DNA from: Candidatus Thiodiazotropha sp. CDECU1
Lineage (GTDB): Bacteria > Pseudomonadota > Gammaproteobacteria > Chromatiales > Chromatiaceae
Direction of reading: 5' to 3'
Length of the DNA: 64,000 nucleotides
NCBI RefSeq assembly: GCF_963455295.1
Contig: NZ_OY734020.1
Span: 124,001-188,000 of the forward strand
This document shows, in pieces, positions 26,586 to 35,602 of this stretch. Under the pieces are notes generated by a model. That model ran no database searches. It was not told where the DNA came from and saw nothing but the letters and a program-made list of their open reading frames with translations. Each line of letters begins with the position of its first letter. Position 1 is the first letter of the stretch. The position numbers and the translations under genes were made by a program.

Positions 26586-26794
26586 ACCCGGTATTAAGAA
26601 TTTCACCGACGCGCAAGCTGTTGTAAAAACAACTGGCTGATTATGGTGAATAGTCAGCCAGGTTAAAACGGCGCGGTCACTGTAAATTCCCCATTTTCCT
26701 CATTTGTTTGTGGGACGATATTTACTTGATTGTTTTGCTGGGTATTTCTATAGCTTAAAGGGTGATAAGTGATTCTTCGGGGGAGATGCCGATT

Positions 26795-27004
26795 ATGAAT
26801 ATCCGAACCACCCTGGATCCCATTACCCTGCACGATGTGTCAGATACGGAAGGACACCCCTGTCTGTATGAGGGTGATGGTGACAATGGGGTTGAGATCT
26901 ACTTCGAGAGCGAGGTGACCAAGAGTATCTATCAGAACATGCTATTGCAGGATCGTAAAGTAGTCTGCGGCAACGATACGGATGACTATGTCGCAGAGGG
27001 TTAG
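26795..27004 (+). CDS. Small acidic hypothetical protein
   Basis: A 69-residue acidic protein (MNIRTTLDPITLHDVSD...DRKVVCGNDTDDYVAEG) with no signal peptide. The ATG 26795 is favoured by GGGGGAG about 9 bases upstream; longer in-frame starts at 26762 (GTG) and 26786 exist. A strong terminator follows at 27142, so the gene is probably a monocistronic unit. No family recognised; two Cys are present. Confidence 0.6.
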   Translation: MNIRTTLDPITLHDVSDTEGHPCLYEGDGDNGVEIYFESEVTKSIYQNMLLQDRKVVCGNDTDDYVAEG

Positions 27005-27141
27005 ATCCCGTTGTACAGAATAACGAATACTGGTTGATCTGCCTTACCAATCGACTGCGAAACTGCGAGAGCGGCGAAAGGTATTGTCTGAGGCAATGAT
27101 CAGTGGTGTTTGTCGGGTATTATATTCAACTGGCCCGACAG

Positions 27142-27172
27142 GGGTGACGCGCCAGCGTCACCCGGTTTTTTT
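27142..27172 (+). terminator. Rho-independent terminator
   Basis: A perfect 9-base-pair stem GGGTGACGC/GCGTCACCC with a GCCA loop, followed by GG and seven T (27166-27172). It is in position to end the small acidic protein gene on the plus strand, and the T-run touches the end of the convergent prlC. Confidence 0.9.
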
Positions 27173-29226
27173 CACCCTTGCACATCCTGAGCTGATGCCT
27201 GACCCGCGATACCGCAATGCCGCAGCAAGGGTTCGATCTCTGGTTCTCTGCCTCTAAAGGCCACGAAGAGTTCCATCGCATCCCTGGAACCTCCCTGTTG
27301 CAATACCTCCTGCAGAAAGGCCTGCCCAGTATCTGCATTGAATATTCCTTGCTCCTCAAACAGGGAAAAGGCGTCGGCGGATAGCACCTCCGCCCATTTG
27401 TAGCTGTAGTAACCTGCAGCATAACCGCCGGCGAAGATATGCGAGAAACCATGCGCGAACCGGTTCCAGGGAGGTGGTGTGATCACCGCCACCTGCTGAC
27501 GTACCTCTTCGAGGATCTCGTAGATGCGACCGCCCCGTTGCGGCTCATATTCACGGTGAATGCGAAAATCGAAGAGGGCAAACTCAAGCTGTCGCAGCAT
27601 CTGCATCGCGGATTGGAAGTTTCTCGCGTTATACATGCGTTGGTAGAGCTCATCGGGTATGGGATCGCCGCTGTCGATATGACCCGATATGAGATCAAGG
27701 GCCTGTTTTTCCCAGCACCAGTTTTCCATGAACTGACTGGGCAGCTCCACCGCGTCCCAGGCAACGCCATTGATCCCTGCAACAGCGGGGTAGTCCACCG
27801 TGGTTAACAGATGATGCAGGCCATGGCCGAATTCATGGAACAGGGTCAACACCTCGTCATGGGTCAGCAGGGATGGCTTGCCATCCACCGGGGGGGAAAA
27901 GTTACAGGTGAGATAGGCTACCGGGATCTGGTCCATGGTTTTGGTGAAGAAGCGGGTTGCACACTCGTCCATCCAGGCACCACCGCGTTTTTTGGGGCGG
28001 GCATAGAGGTCGAGATAGAACTGACCCCTCAGGTGGTGGTCTCGGTCGCGGATCTCGAAGAAGCGGACATCGGGGTGCCAGCTGTCGACACCCTCCACCG
28101 CTTCGATGCGAATCCCATATAGGCGCTCCACCACCGCGAACATCCCCGGAATTACCCGGGTTTCCGGAAAGTAGGGTTTGAGCTCCTCCTGACTGATGTT
28201 ATGGCGTTGCTGGCGTAGTTTTTCCGCATAGTAGCCGATATCCCAGGCCTCCAGTTCTTCGATGCCATATGATGCCAGGGCAAACTCCTTGAGCTCGTTG
28301 AGTTCACGCTCTGCTTGCGGGCGAGAACGCTCGGCGAGATCTGTCAGGAAGGCGATCACCTCATCACTGGAACGGGCCATTTTCTTTGCCAGGGAGCGAT
28401 CGGCATAGTTTGTGAATCCCAACAGGCCGGCCTGCTCATGGCGTAGCTCTAAGATTCGCGCCATCACTGAGGTGTTGTCCCACTGTCCGGCATCCGGTCC
28501 TTGATCCGAGGCGCGGGTGGCGAAGGCTTCGTACACCTCCCTGCGTAGCTGGGGATCATCGGCGTAGGTCATCAGCGGCAGATAGGAGGGATATTCCAGG
28601 GTCAGCAACCATCCCTCCTGGTCGCGCTGTGCCGCGGTCTGGCGGGCCAGGGCCAGGGCCGACGCCGGCAGGCCCTGCAGGGCCGATTCATCGGTGATGA
28701 GTTTGCTCCAGGCGTTGGTGGCATCGAGCAGATTCTCTTCGAACTTGGTGGTCAGCTGGGACAGCTCCTGACTGATCTCCTTGAAGCGCTGCTTCTTGGC
28801 TTCCTCCAGATCGACCCCGGATAGATGAAAGTCGAGGAGTGCGTTGTGCAGCATCTTTTGCTGGGCCTGATCCAGCCCGGGTCCAGCCGCCACCTGCTTA
28901 TAGGCATCACAGAGCTGACTGTTTTGTCCCACTTCGGTGGAGTATTCGCTAAGTTTGGGCAGTACGGCATTGTAGGCCGCCCGCAGCTCGTCGTTATTGA
29001 CTACCGCATTCATGTGACTCACCGGGGACCAGGCGCGGCTCAGGCGATCCTCTGCCTGCTCCAGGGGTTCGACCAGGTTTTCCCAGGTGAACGTCCTCTG
29101 CGAGCCGAGTAGTTGCTGAATGGTCTGCCGGTTCTCCTGCAGCAGTTGATCCATGGCGGGTTCAACCATCTCAGGGGTGATGGCGGAAAAGGGTGGCAGT
29201 CCTTGCATATTGATCAGGGGATTCAT
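27172..29226 (-). CDS. prlC: Oligopeptidase A
   Basis: A 684-residue M3-family zinc metallopeptidase. The catalytic motif is LTLFHEFGHGLHHLL (His464, Glu465, His468), with the third zinc ligand expected in VAWDAVELPSQFMENW. The extended N-terminal helical lid and the C-terminal GVDSWHPDVRFFEIRDRDHHLRGQFYLDLYAR match E. coli PrlC (680). It degrades short peptides in the cytoplasm, including cleaved signal peptides. The CNP1-like gene lies 15 bases upstream on the same strand, so they may be co-transcribed. Confidence 0.96.
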   Translation of the reverse strand: MNPLINMQGLPPFSAITPEMVEPAMDQLLQENRQTIQQLLGSQRTFTWENLVEPLEQAEDRLSRAWSPVSHMNAVVNNDELRAAYNAVLPKLSEYSTEVGQNSQLCDAYKQVAAGPGLDQAQQKMLHNALLDFHLSGVDLEEAKKQRFKEISQELSQLTTKFEENLLDATNAWSKLITDESALQGLPASALALARQTAAQRDQEGWLLTLEYPSYLPLMTYADDPQLRREVYEAFATRASDQGPDAGQWDNTSVMARILELRHEQAGLLGFTNYADRSLAKKMARSSDEVIAFLTDLAERSRPQAERELNELKEFALASYGIEELEAWDIGYYAEKLRQQRHNISQEELKPYFPETRVIPGMFAVVERLYGIRIEAVEGVDSWHPDVRFFEIRDRDHHLRGQFYLDLYARPKKRGGAWMDECATRFFTKTMDQIPVAYLTCNFSPPVDGKPSLLTHDEVLTLFHEFGHGLHHLLTTVDYPAVAGINGVAWDAVELPSQFMENWCWEKQALDLISGHIDSGDPIPDELYQRMYNARNFQSAMQMLRQLEFALFDFRIHREYEPQRGGRIYEILEEVRQQVAVITPPPWNRFAHGFSHIFAGGYAAGYYSYKWAEVLSADAFSLFEEQGIFNADTGQAFLQEVLQQGGSRDAMELFVAFRGREPEIEPLLRHCGIAGQASAQDVQG

Positions 29227-29241
29227 GGCTTGGGCTCCGAA

Positions 29242-29781
29242 TTAGTCATGGCTCAGAGTACGATTCTCACCCATGGCGCGAAAGATGGCCTCGGGTGGAT
29301 TGCTCATGCCGGTCAGCAGATTGCAGATCAGGTCGTCATAGAGGGCGGCGCGATAGTCGGTGGACTCGTCCTTGGGGATCTCCTGCCACTGGGTCTCCGT
29401 TGCCGGAAAGAGTTTCTCGGCGCTGCCATAAGCGTAAACCTTGTGTAGTCTTTCACCACAGCGAAAGGCCTCGTAGGAGGTGTTGGTGGCGCCTGACTGT
29501 GAACGGATAATCACTACGAATCGGGTAACCTTGTCACCCCCGGTCAGGAGTGAGCCGCGTTCCACATAGTATTTGAATCTGGGATTATTGGCGCCCACCT
29601 CAAATTCCTGGAGATCATCCATGTCGATCCTCTCCGGGAGGGGTGTCTGCTCCTCCTGGAAAGCGGCCTTTGGCTGATAGAGAAGATCATCGGAAGCGTC
29701 ATCCGTAAGGATATTATCGGCCTGCAGCGGCGCTATGCCAAGCAGTAGTATCAGGGCAAATAGATTCGTCCGGAATAGCAT
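29242..29781 (-). CDS. CNP1-like family periplasmic protein
   Basis: A 179-residue exported protein with a short signal peptide (MLFRTNLFALILLLGIAPLQA, cleavage after about 21). The mature part contains NPRFKYYVERGSLLTGGDKVTRFVVIIRSQSGATNTSYEAFRCGERLHKVYAYG and QWQEIPKDE, matching the CNP1-like domain (cryptic neisserial protein family) as I remember it. The function is unknown. It sits 15 bases upstream of prlC in the same direction. Confidence 0.8.
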   Translation of the reverse strand: MLFRTNLFALILLLGIAPLQADNILTDDASDDLLYQPKAAFQEEQTPLPERIDMDDLQEFEVGANNPRFKYYVERGSLLTGGDKVTRFVVIIRSQSGATNTSYEAFRCGERLHKVYAYGSAEKLFPATETQWQEIPKDESTDYRAALYDDLICNLLTGMSNPPEAIFRAMGENRTLSHD

Positions 29782-29959
29782 TCAGCAACCTGTTTTCGCA
29801 GTGATCCAGCGACGTATTCTCGCATTACCGCGGTAATGTAGGAATAGCTCAGTGCCAAATTCAGCCTTACTTTTTCCGATCTATTTTTTTACATGGCATC
29901 AGGAAATTACAGCCACCTGCCGGGCAGCTTGTCCGAGCTTGATCTATACGCCGTTCAGT

Positions 29960-30913
29960 TCAGAGCCGGGACAAATGGGAAGTGACAAATATGACGGCGC
30001 CGGATCCCACCACGAAGAATGCCGCCAGTGCGGCGAGTGTGAGCAGGCGATAGTGACGCACCAGTTCAAACTCCCCTTTGGTCGATATTAGAAGGGGGCG
30101 CCGGTGGGTCCCTGTGCTGCTCAGGGTATGGAGTGGCTGTTGATCCTGTTGCATCTGTTCACGGGTGACCTCCCGCGCGGCGCTGCGGCGTACAGATTCC
30201 CACTCATGTAAATCGATCTGGCCATCATCATTCCTGTCGAATCGTTCCAGCAGGGTTGCATGATCCGCTTTCCATTGGCGCAGCCGGCCTTTGATCATGT
30301 CGTCACGCATGGCCTTGCGATCTAGTTCACCAATCGAGCTGAAGCGTCCGATGGCGTACAGCGGGTCCCCCGGGACGATGGTCTCTTCGATATAGCGATA
30401 GTCGCCACCAAAAGTATTGTTGGTGGAGATGCGTACGCCGAAACGCTCGACTTTCTGGTGGGTGGTGCCAGTGCCACGATCGGGACCGGCCGAGGGTGTC
30501 TCATTGGGTCCATACCAGATACTCTTCTCACTCGGGCTGATATTCGCCCCCTCGGGATCGAGGATACACTCTCCGGTTGCATCCTTGAGCAGGAACAGGC
30601 TGTCGCTCTTGCCGGAGCGAACCCCGCGCCACCCCTTATCACCCTTTTTTTCGATCTTGTAACGCCACCAGCAACAGGGCATGCCGCTGAGAGGGGCCAG
30701 CACCGGCTCACCGGCCATCATTGCCGCCTCGCCGACCAGTTCCACATAACCCTGGGGGGCCGATCGAATCAGGGAGGTGGGTGTATCCTCGATCAACCGG
30801 GCTCGGTGGAGATTGCGGAAGGTGAAGTAGAGCGCGATCAGGGTCAACACTGTCAGCAGCAGGGTCCAGGACCAGAAATAGCCGTCGCCGATATTGGCAA
30901 GACTTCCTATCAT
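29960..30913 (-). CDS. GIDE-domain membrane protein with an EF-hand (LemA partner)
   Basis: A 317-residue protein. An N-terminal membrane helix (about 13-33) precedes a GIDE (E3-ligase-related) domain, about 55-200: ELVGEAAMMAGEPVLAPLSGMPCCWWRYKIEKK and VERFGVRIS. An EF-hand-like loop DRNDDGQIDLHEWE (226-239) follows, and there is a C-terminal helix about 288-310. GIDE proteins in bacteria lack the RING finger of eukaryotic homologues; their function is unknown. The gene directly follows lemA, with 6 bases between. The EF-hand suggests Ca2+ binding, an inference. Confidence 0.8.
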   Translation of the reverse strand: MIGSLANIGDGYFWSWTLLLTVLTLIALYFTFRNLHRARLIEDTPTSLIRSAPQGYVELVGEAAMMAGEPVLAPLSGMPCCWWRYKIEKKGDKGWRGVRSGKSDSLFLLKDATGECILDPEGANISPSEKSIWYGPNETPSAGPDRGTGTTHQKVERFGVRISTNNTFGGDYRYIEETIVPGDPLYAIGRFSSIGELDRKAMRDDMIKGRLRQWKADHATLLERFDRNDDGQIDLHEWESVRRSAAREVTREQMQQDQQPLHTLSSTGTHRRPLLISTKGEFELVRHYRLLTLAALAAFFVVGSGAVIFVTSHLSRL

Positions 30914-30919
30914 TGTACC

Positions 30920-31492
30920 CTAGCTGAACATTTCGCCCATATCGACGTCTGCCAATTCTGTCTCATCGAATTCCAGCAGCTGCGCCGCTTTGAAGCCGAA
31001 CTGTTTTGCCAGGATCAGGTCGGGAAACTGCTCGATGCGGACGTTGTTGATATTCGCGCTGTCGTTGTAGAACTCGCGTCGGTCCGCGATGCTGTTTTCA
31101 AGCCCGGTTATTCTCGACTGCAGGTGTAGAAAGGTTTCATTGGCCTTCAGGTCCGGGTAGTTTTCCGCCACTGCGAACAGGTTGCCGAGACCCAGACGCA
31201 TCTGGCTTTCTGCGGCACCCACTGCAGCCACATCACCTTGCCGCAAGGCGTTATTGACCGCGCTTCGCGCCAGCATCACCTTCTCCAGGGTTTCCTGCTC
31301 GAATTTCATGTATTGTTTACAGGTCTCCACCAGTTTCGGCAGTTCATCGTGGCGCTGTTTCAACAGAACATCGATGTTCGACCACGCCTTTGAGACATCG
31401 TGTTTCAAGCGCACCAGGTTGTTGTAAATAAGCACGCCATAGATCAGGATAGCGATGGTTGTCCCTATCAGGACGAAGCTAACAATTTCCAT
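30920..31492 (-). CDS. lemA: LemA family protein
   Basis: A 190-residue LemA protein: N-terminal helix (MEIVSFVLIGTTIAILIYGVLIYNN) and an antiparallel helical domain with LKHDVSKAWSNIDVLLKQRHDELPKLVETCKQYMKFEQETLE, the family's defining stretch, and ENYPDLKANETFLHLQSRITGLENSIADRREFYND. The start at 31492 is chosen because GAGGA lies about 10 bases upstream; an upstream Met at 31528 adds 12 residues. LemA is associated with membrane-anchored partners in many bacteria. The gene is divergent from the gamma-carbonic-anhydrase gene. Confidence 0.93.
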   Translation of the reverse strand: MEIVSFVLIGTTIAILIYGVLIYNNLVRLKHDVSKAWSNIDVLLKQRHDELPKLVETCKQYMKFEQETLEKVMLARSAVNNALRQGDVAAVGAAESQMRLGLGNLFAVAENYPDLKANETFLHLQSRITGLENSIADRREFYNDSANINNVRIEQFPDLILAKQFGFKAAQLLEFDETELADVDMGEMFS

Positions 31493-31515
31493 GAGATCAG
31501 AATCCTCAATCTTGT

Positions 31516-32052
31516 ATGCCAAAACCACGTCAGTTTGAAGCCGCTTATCCGAACATCGCTGCAGATGCCTATGTGGATGACAGTGCCGTTGTTATCGGTG
31601 ATGTGTCAATCGCATCTCAGGCCTCGGTCTGGCCCCTATGCGCAATCCGCGGTGACGTGAATCGGATCCGCATCGGCGCCAGGAGCAATATCCAGGATGG
31701 CTCAGTGCTGCATGTCTCCCACGACAGTTTTTATCAGCCCGGTGGCAGCCCATTGATCATCGGCGAGGGCGTCACGGTTGGCCACAAAGTGCTTTTACAC
31801 GGCTGTGAGGTCGCAGACAATTGCTTTATCGGCATGGGGGCGATAATTCTTGATGGGGCGGTGATAGAGCCGCAGACGATGTTGGGTGCTGGTGCTTTGG
31901 TTCCCCAGGGAAAGCGTCTGGATGGCGGCTACCTCTGGTTGGGGCAACCCGCAAGGCGGGTGCGTCCGCTGAGTGATCAGGAGCTGGAGATCATGGCATA
32001 TAACGCGGGACACTATGTGAAATTGGCCAAACGCCATCGGAATCAGGCATAA
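31516..32052 (+). CDS. Gamma carbonic anhydrase family protein (YrdA-like)
   Basis: A 178-residue left-handed beta-helix protein with hexapeptide repeats. Segments AIRGDVNRIRIGARSNIQDGSVLHVSHD and VTVGHKVLLHGCEVADNCFIGMGAIILDGAVI carry the His residues of the trimeric metal site (His after VL, His in VGHK and His in LLHGC). Catalytic activity in this branch is not proven and the proteins are often called YrdA. Its gene is adjacent and convergent to aroE, as in the E. coli tsaC-aroE-yrdB-yrdA neighbourhood. Confidence 0.9.
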   Translation: MPKPRQFEAAYPNIAADAYVDDSAVVIGDVSIASQASVWPLCAIRGDVNRIRIGARSNIQDGSVLHVSHDSFYQPGGSPLIIGEGVTVGHKVLLHGCEVADNCFIGMGAIILDGAVIEPQTMLGAGALVPQGKRLDGGYLWLGQPARRVRPLSDQELEIMAYNAGHYVKLAKRHRNQA

Positions 32053-32054
32053 CA

Positions 32055-32867
32055 TCAGTGACGTAGCATGGCGATGACCGGCGCTGTTTCGGGCAGAATT
32101 CCCCGCCATAGACGAAATGACTCCGCCGCCTGCTCAACCAGCATCCCAAGCCCATCCAGGGAACGCGCCGCGCGCTGTTGATAACCCCATGCCTGGAAGG
32201 CGGTGGCCTGATTGCCGTAGAGCATGTCATAGCACCAGCCGCCCTTGGCCAGTACGGTGTCGGGAATCAACGGCACCTCCCCGGCAAGTCCGGCAGCCGT
32301 ACCGTTAATGATCAGGTCGAACTGCATACCCTCCAATTCGTCGAGACCGCAGCCGGCCACTTGGCCATAGGCGGCAGCACCGTTAGCCAGAGAATAGGCC
32401 TTGCTGGCGGTCCGGTTGGCGACGATTATCCGCTTTGGTCGCTGCTCCAGCAGAGGTCGGATTACACCTCGTACGGCGCCACCTGCACCCAGCATCAGTA
32501 GCCGTTTTCCTTCCAGGCGGAAGCCATGGTTGACGGTCAGGTCCCTCACCAACCCGGCGCCATCCGTGTTGTCTCCCTGGATTTGATTGTTCTCCAGCAG
32601 ACTCAAGGTATTGACCGCGCCGGCTGTATGCGCCCTCGGACTCAGTTCATCCGCCAGGCGCCATGCTTCCTCCTTGAAAGGGACGGTGACATTGAGACCC
32701 AGGCCTCCCTCGGCGACAAAACGCCGTACATCAGCCGGAAAATCATCCATATTTCCCAGGATGCGGCCATATTCCACAGGCTCGCCGGTCTGTTCGGCGA
32801 ATGCCCTGTGAATCTCGGGTGATTTGCTGTGTTCGATGGGATTACCGATTACTGCGTATTTATCCAT
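32055..32867 (-). CDS. aroE: Shikimate dehydrogenase
   Basis: A 270-residue NADP-dependent enzyme of the shikimate pathway. Substrate-binding segment [20 protein letters not shown], catalytic Lys in [22 protein letters not shown], and the Rossmann motif [11 protein letters not shown] are all present. Start 32867 matches the family N-terminus; a longer reading frame to 32924 lacks similarity. The stop overlaps the end region of the convergent carbonic-anhydrase-like gene. Upstream hemB on the same strand ends 60 bases away. Confidence 0.95.
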   Translation of the reverse strand: MDKYAVIGNPIEHSKSPEIHRAFAEQTGEPVEYGRILGNMDDFPADVRRFVAEGGLGLNVTVPFKEEAWRLADELSPRAHTAGAVNTLSLLENNQIQGDNTDGAGLVRDLTVNHGFRLEGKRLLMLGAGGAVRGVIRPLLEQRPKRIIVANRTASKAYSLANGAAAYGQVAGCGLDELEGMQFDLIINGTAAGLAGEVPLIPDTVLAKGGWCYDMLYGNQATAFQAWGYQQRAARSLDGLGMLVEQAAESFRLWRGILPETAPVIAMLRH

Positions 32868-32927
32868 GACGACCCGACGGTACTTGTTCTGTTGAATGAT
32901 CAGCTCTACAGAAGACGAGCCCAAAAC

Positions 32928-34010
<1,083 letters not shown>

Positions 34011-34024
34011 TCAGCGTGCGAGTT

Positions 34025-34405
34025 ATGAGCCAGAAAAAGCAGCTTTCGCCCTATATCTACGATGTCACGGAGGCGACCTATGAGGAGAAAGTCCTGAAGG
34101 CTTCGCGGCAGCAGCCGGTGGTGGTGGATTTCTGGGCTGAGTGGTGCGCTCCCTGTCTCTCCCTGGCGCCGGCGTTGGAGAGGGTAGTAAAAGAGCTGGA
34201 GGGGCTGGTCGTGCTGGCCAAGGTCGAGGTTGACGACAATATGCGCTTGGCCGGGCACTATCGCCTGCGTGGATTTCCCACCGTGATTCTGTTTGTCGAT
34301 GGTGATGAAATAGGGCGCTTTCATGGATCCAGGGCCAGCCATTGGCTGAGGGAGTGGATCGAGGAGCATCTGGGGGACTACCTGGCTGGTGCGCACGAGG
34401 GCTGA
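34025..34405 (+). CDS. Thioredoxin domain-containing protein
   Basis: A 126-residue single-domain thioredoxin. Active site WCAPC (Cys41, Cys44) in PVVVDFWAEWCAPCLSLAPALE, cis-Pro loop GFPTVILFVDGDEIGRFHGS. There is no signal peptide, so it is cytoplasmic. The N-terminus (MSQKKQLSPYIYDVT) differs from TrxA. The ATG 34025 is chosen; a GTG at 34016 would add MRV. It is divergent from hemB. About 230 bases lie between its stop and a strong terminator at 34636. Confidence 0.9.
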   Translation: MSQKKQLSPYIYDVTEATYEEKVLKASRQQPVVVDFWAEWCAPCLSLAPALERVVKELEGLVVLAKVEVDDNMRLAGHYRLRGFPTVILFVDGDEIGRFHGSRASHWLREWIEEHLGDYLAGAHEG

Positions 34406-34635
34406 AAGCCATAGTCCAGAGGCTGAATTTAATTCACAACTTGACACCCACGGAGTGGTTACAATCATTTTACCAATCAAGTAATTATATTGTTTTTCAA
34501 TAAGTTACAAGCTTTCGGTCCGACTGGCTTGAAAGTGTGAAAAATCCCTCAAGTTTTCTCATCTCGCGCCGTAATAAAGGGTAATTGGTATTAATGGTTT
34601 CGATCCTCCTCCGGCGCTGAAATATAGCGCTTTAG

Positions 34636-34664
34636 GCCCACCCCTCCCCGGGTGGGCTTTTTTT
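34636..34664 (+). terminator. Rho-independent terminator
   Basis: GCCCACC (34636-34642) pairs with GGTGGGC (34651-34657), loop CCTCCCCG, followed by seven T. A second small hairpin (GCGCT/AGCGC) lies just before it at 34614-34630. It terminates plus-strand transcription from the thioredoxin gene or an unannotated transcript. Confidence 0.85.
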
Positions 34665-35245
34665 CATCCCCGAATCACCCTGCCACTCACTGCTTCACGG
34701 ATGGGTGTTGGACGCTCCAGGCCGCCGGTCTTGCCATGCAGGATCAGATCAATCCCATTGCCACAGCGTAAGTGAACCTCAAGGGGGTTGCGGGCTGGCG
34801 GATGCCTGCTGATATTGGCACTGGTCGAGACCAGGGGGGTCCCCGCTGCACCACATAGCGCCGCTGCGATGGGGTGGTCGGTAACCCGCACTGCCAGGGT
34901 GCTGTGCTCCCCAGTCAACCAGTAGGGTACATTGCGTGTCGCCGGGATGATCCAGGTTGCGGGGCCGGGCCAGCTCTCGCGAACCGGTTGCATGATCTCT
35001 TCTGACAGGCTGCCGATATAGGGGTAGAGGGATTCTATCTTGTCGGCGATCAGGATCAGTCCCTTAGCCATGGGCCTCTGCTTCAGCACCAGCAACCTGG
35101 ACACCGCATCACGATCCAGGGGATGGCACCCCAGCCCATACACCGCTTCAGTGGGATAGGCCACCAGACCACCCCTGTGGATGATGTCGGCTGCCAGTCT
35201 GATCCGCCAAGGACGTAGATCTGTGTTATGTCGCAAAAATCCCAC
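34664..35245 (-). CDS. tsaC: L-threonylcarbamoyladenylate synthase TsaC
   Basis: A 193-residue YrdC/Sua5-domain protein. AYPTEAVYGLGCHPLDRDAV, LKQRPMAKGLILIAD, the WPGPATWIIPA motif and TPLVSTSANIS match TsaC. It makes threonylcarbamoyl-AMP for t6A37 tRNA modification. In E. coli the gene (yrdC) neighbours aroE, yrdB and yrdA; here aroE and the yrdA-like gene are a few kb away, so the neighbourhood is partly conserved. Confidence 0.93.
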   Translation of the reverse strand: MGFLRHNTDLRPWRIRLAADIIHRGGLVAYPTEAVYGLGCHPLDRDAVSRLLVLKQRPMAKGLILIADKIESLYPYIGSLSEEIMQPVRESWPGPATWIIPATRNVPYWLTGEHSTLAVRVTDHPIAAALCGAAGTPLVSTSANISRHPPARNPLEVHLRCGNGIDLILHGKTGGLERPTPIREAVSGRVIRG

Positions 35246-35305
35246 CTCAATCCCAACTGATACAAAATCATGGCATGATAACGGTTTCAGGTATATATAT
35301 TGAAT

Positions 35306-35574
35306 TAGGGCCTGTTAACACTAATCCAATGCACACTGTTGTGCCTGAAAAAGCGCCAATCAAGGCGCGAGGAGAGAAGTTTGGTCACTCCAAATGAACG
35401 ACGAGCAACGCTGAGTGGCGCTTTTTCAGGCGCAACCCGAAGGGCTGGGGCTGTTTTTGCGCCCAGCGGCGTTATCATTCGCTCATGTAGCCGGGCTACA
35501 CCACGCTCATTCTGCCTTGCTGGGCGCAAAAACAGTCCCAGCAGAGTGCATTGGATTAGTGTTAACAGGCCCTA
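35306..35574. repeat. Palindromic MITE-like element, copy A (269 bp)
   Basis: The gap 35246-35602 is largely this element. Ends are a perfect 29-bp inverted repeat beginning TAGGGCCTGTTAACACTAAT; outward TA dinucleotides suit insertion at TA. Inside are two long hairpins. The left one pairs 35343-35358 with 35416-35431 (16 bp, no mismatch) and carries an apical TTTGG/CCAAA hairpin. The right one pairs 35444-35467 with 35519-35542 (24 bp, one mismatch) and carries an apical TGTAGC/GCTACA hairpin. Together the element could fold as a three-arm cruciform. There is no transposase; apparent open frames across it are shadows. Confidence 0.85.
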
Positions 35575-35602
35575 AAGGCAGACAGATCGGAGAATCGCAA
35601 GG

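Noticed and set aside
35339-35575. Open frames of 60-100 residues spanning the palindromic elements on both strands
   Set aside because: They are the same frames in both element copies, composed of the inverted arms, and lack ribosome sites or any recognisable protein character; they are structural shadows.
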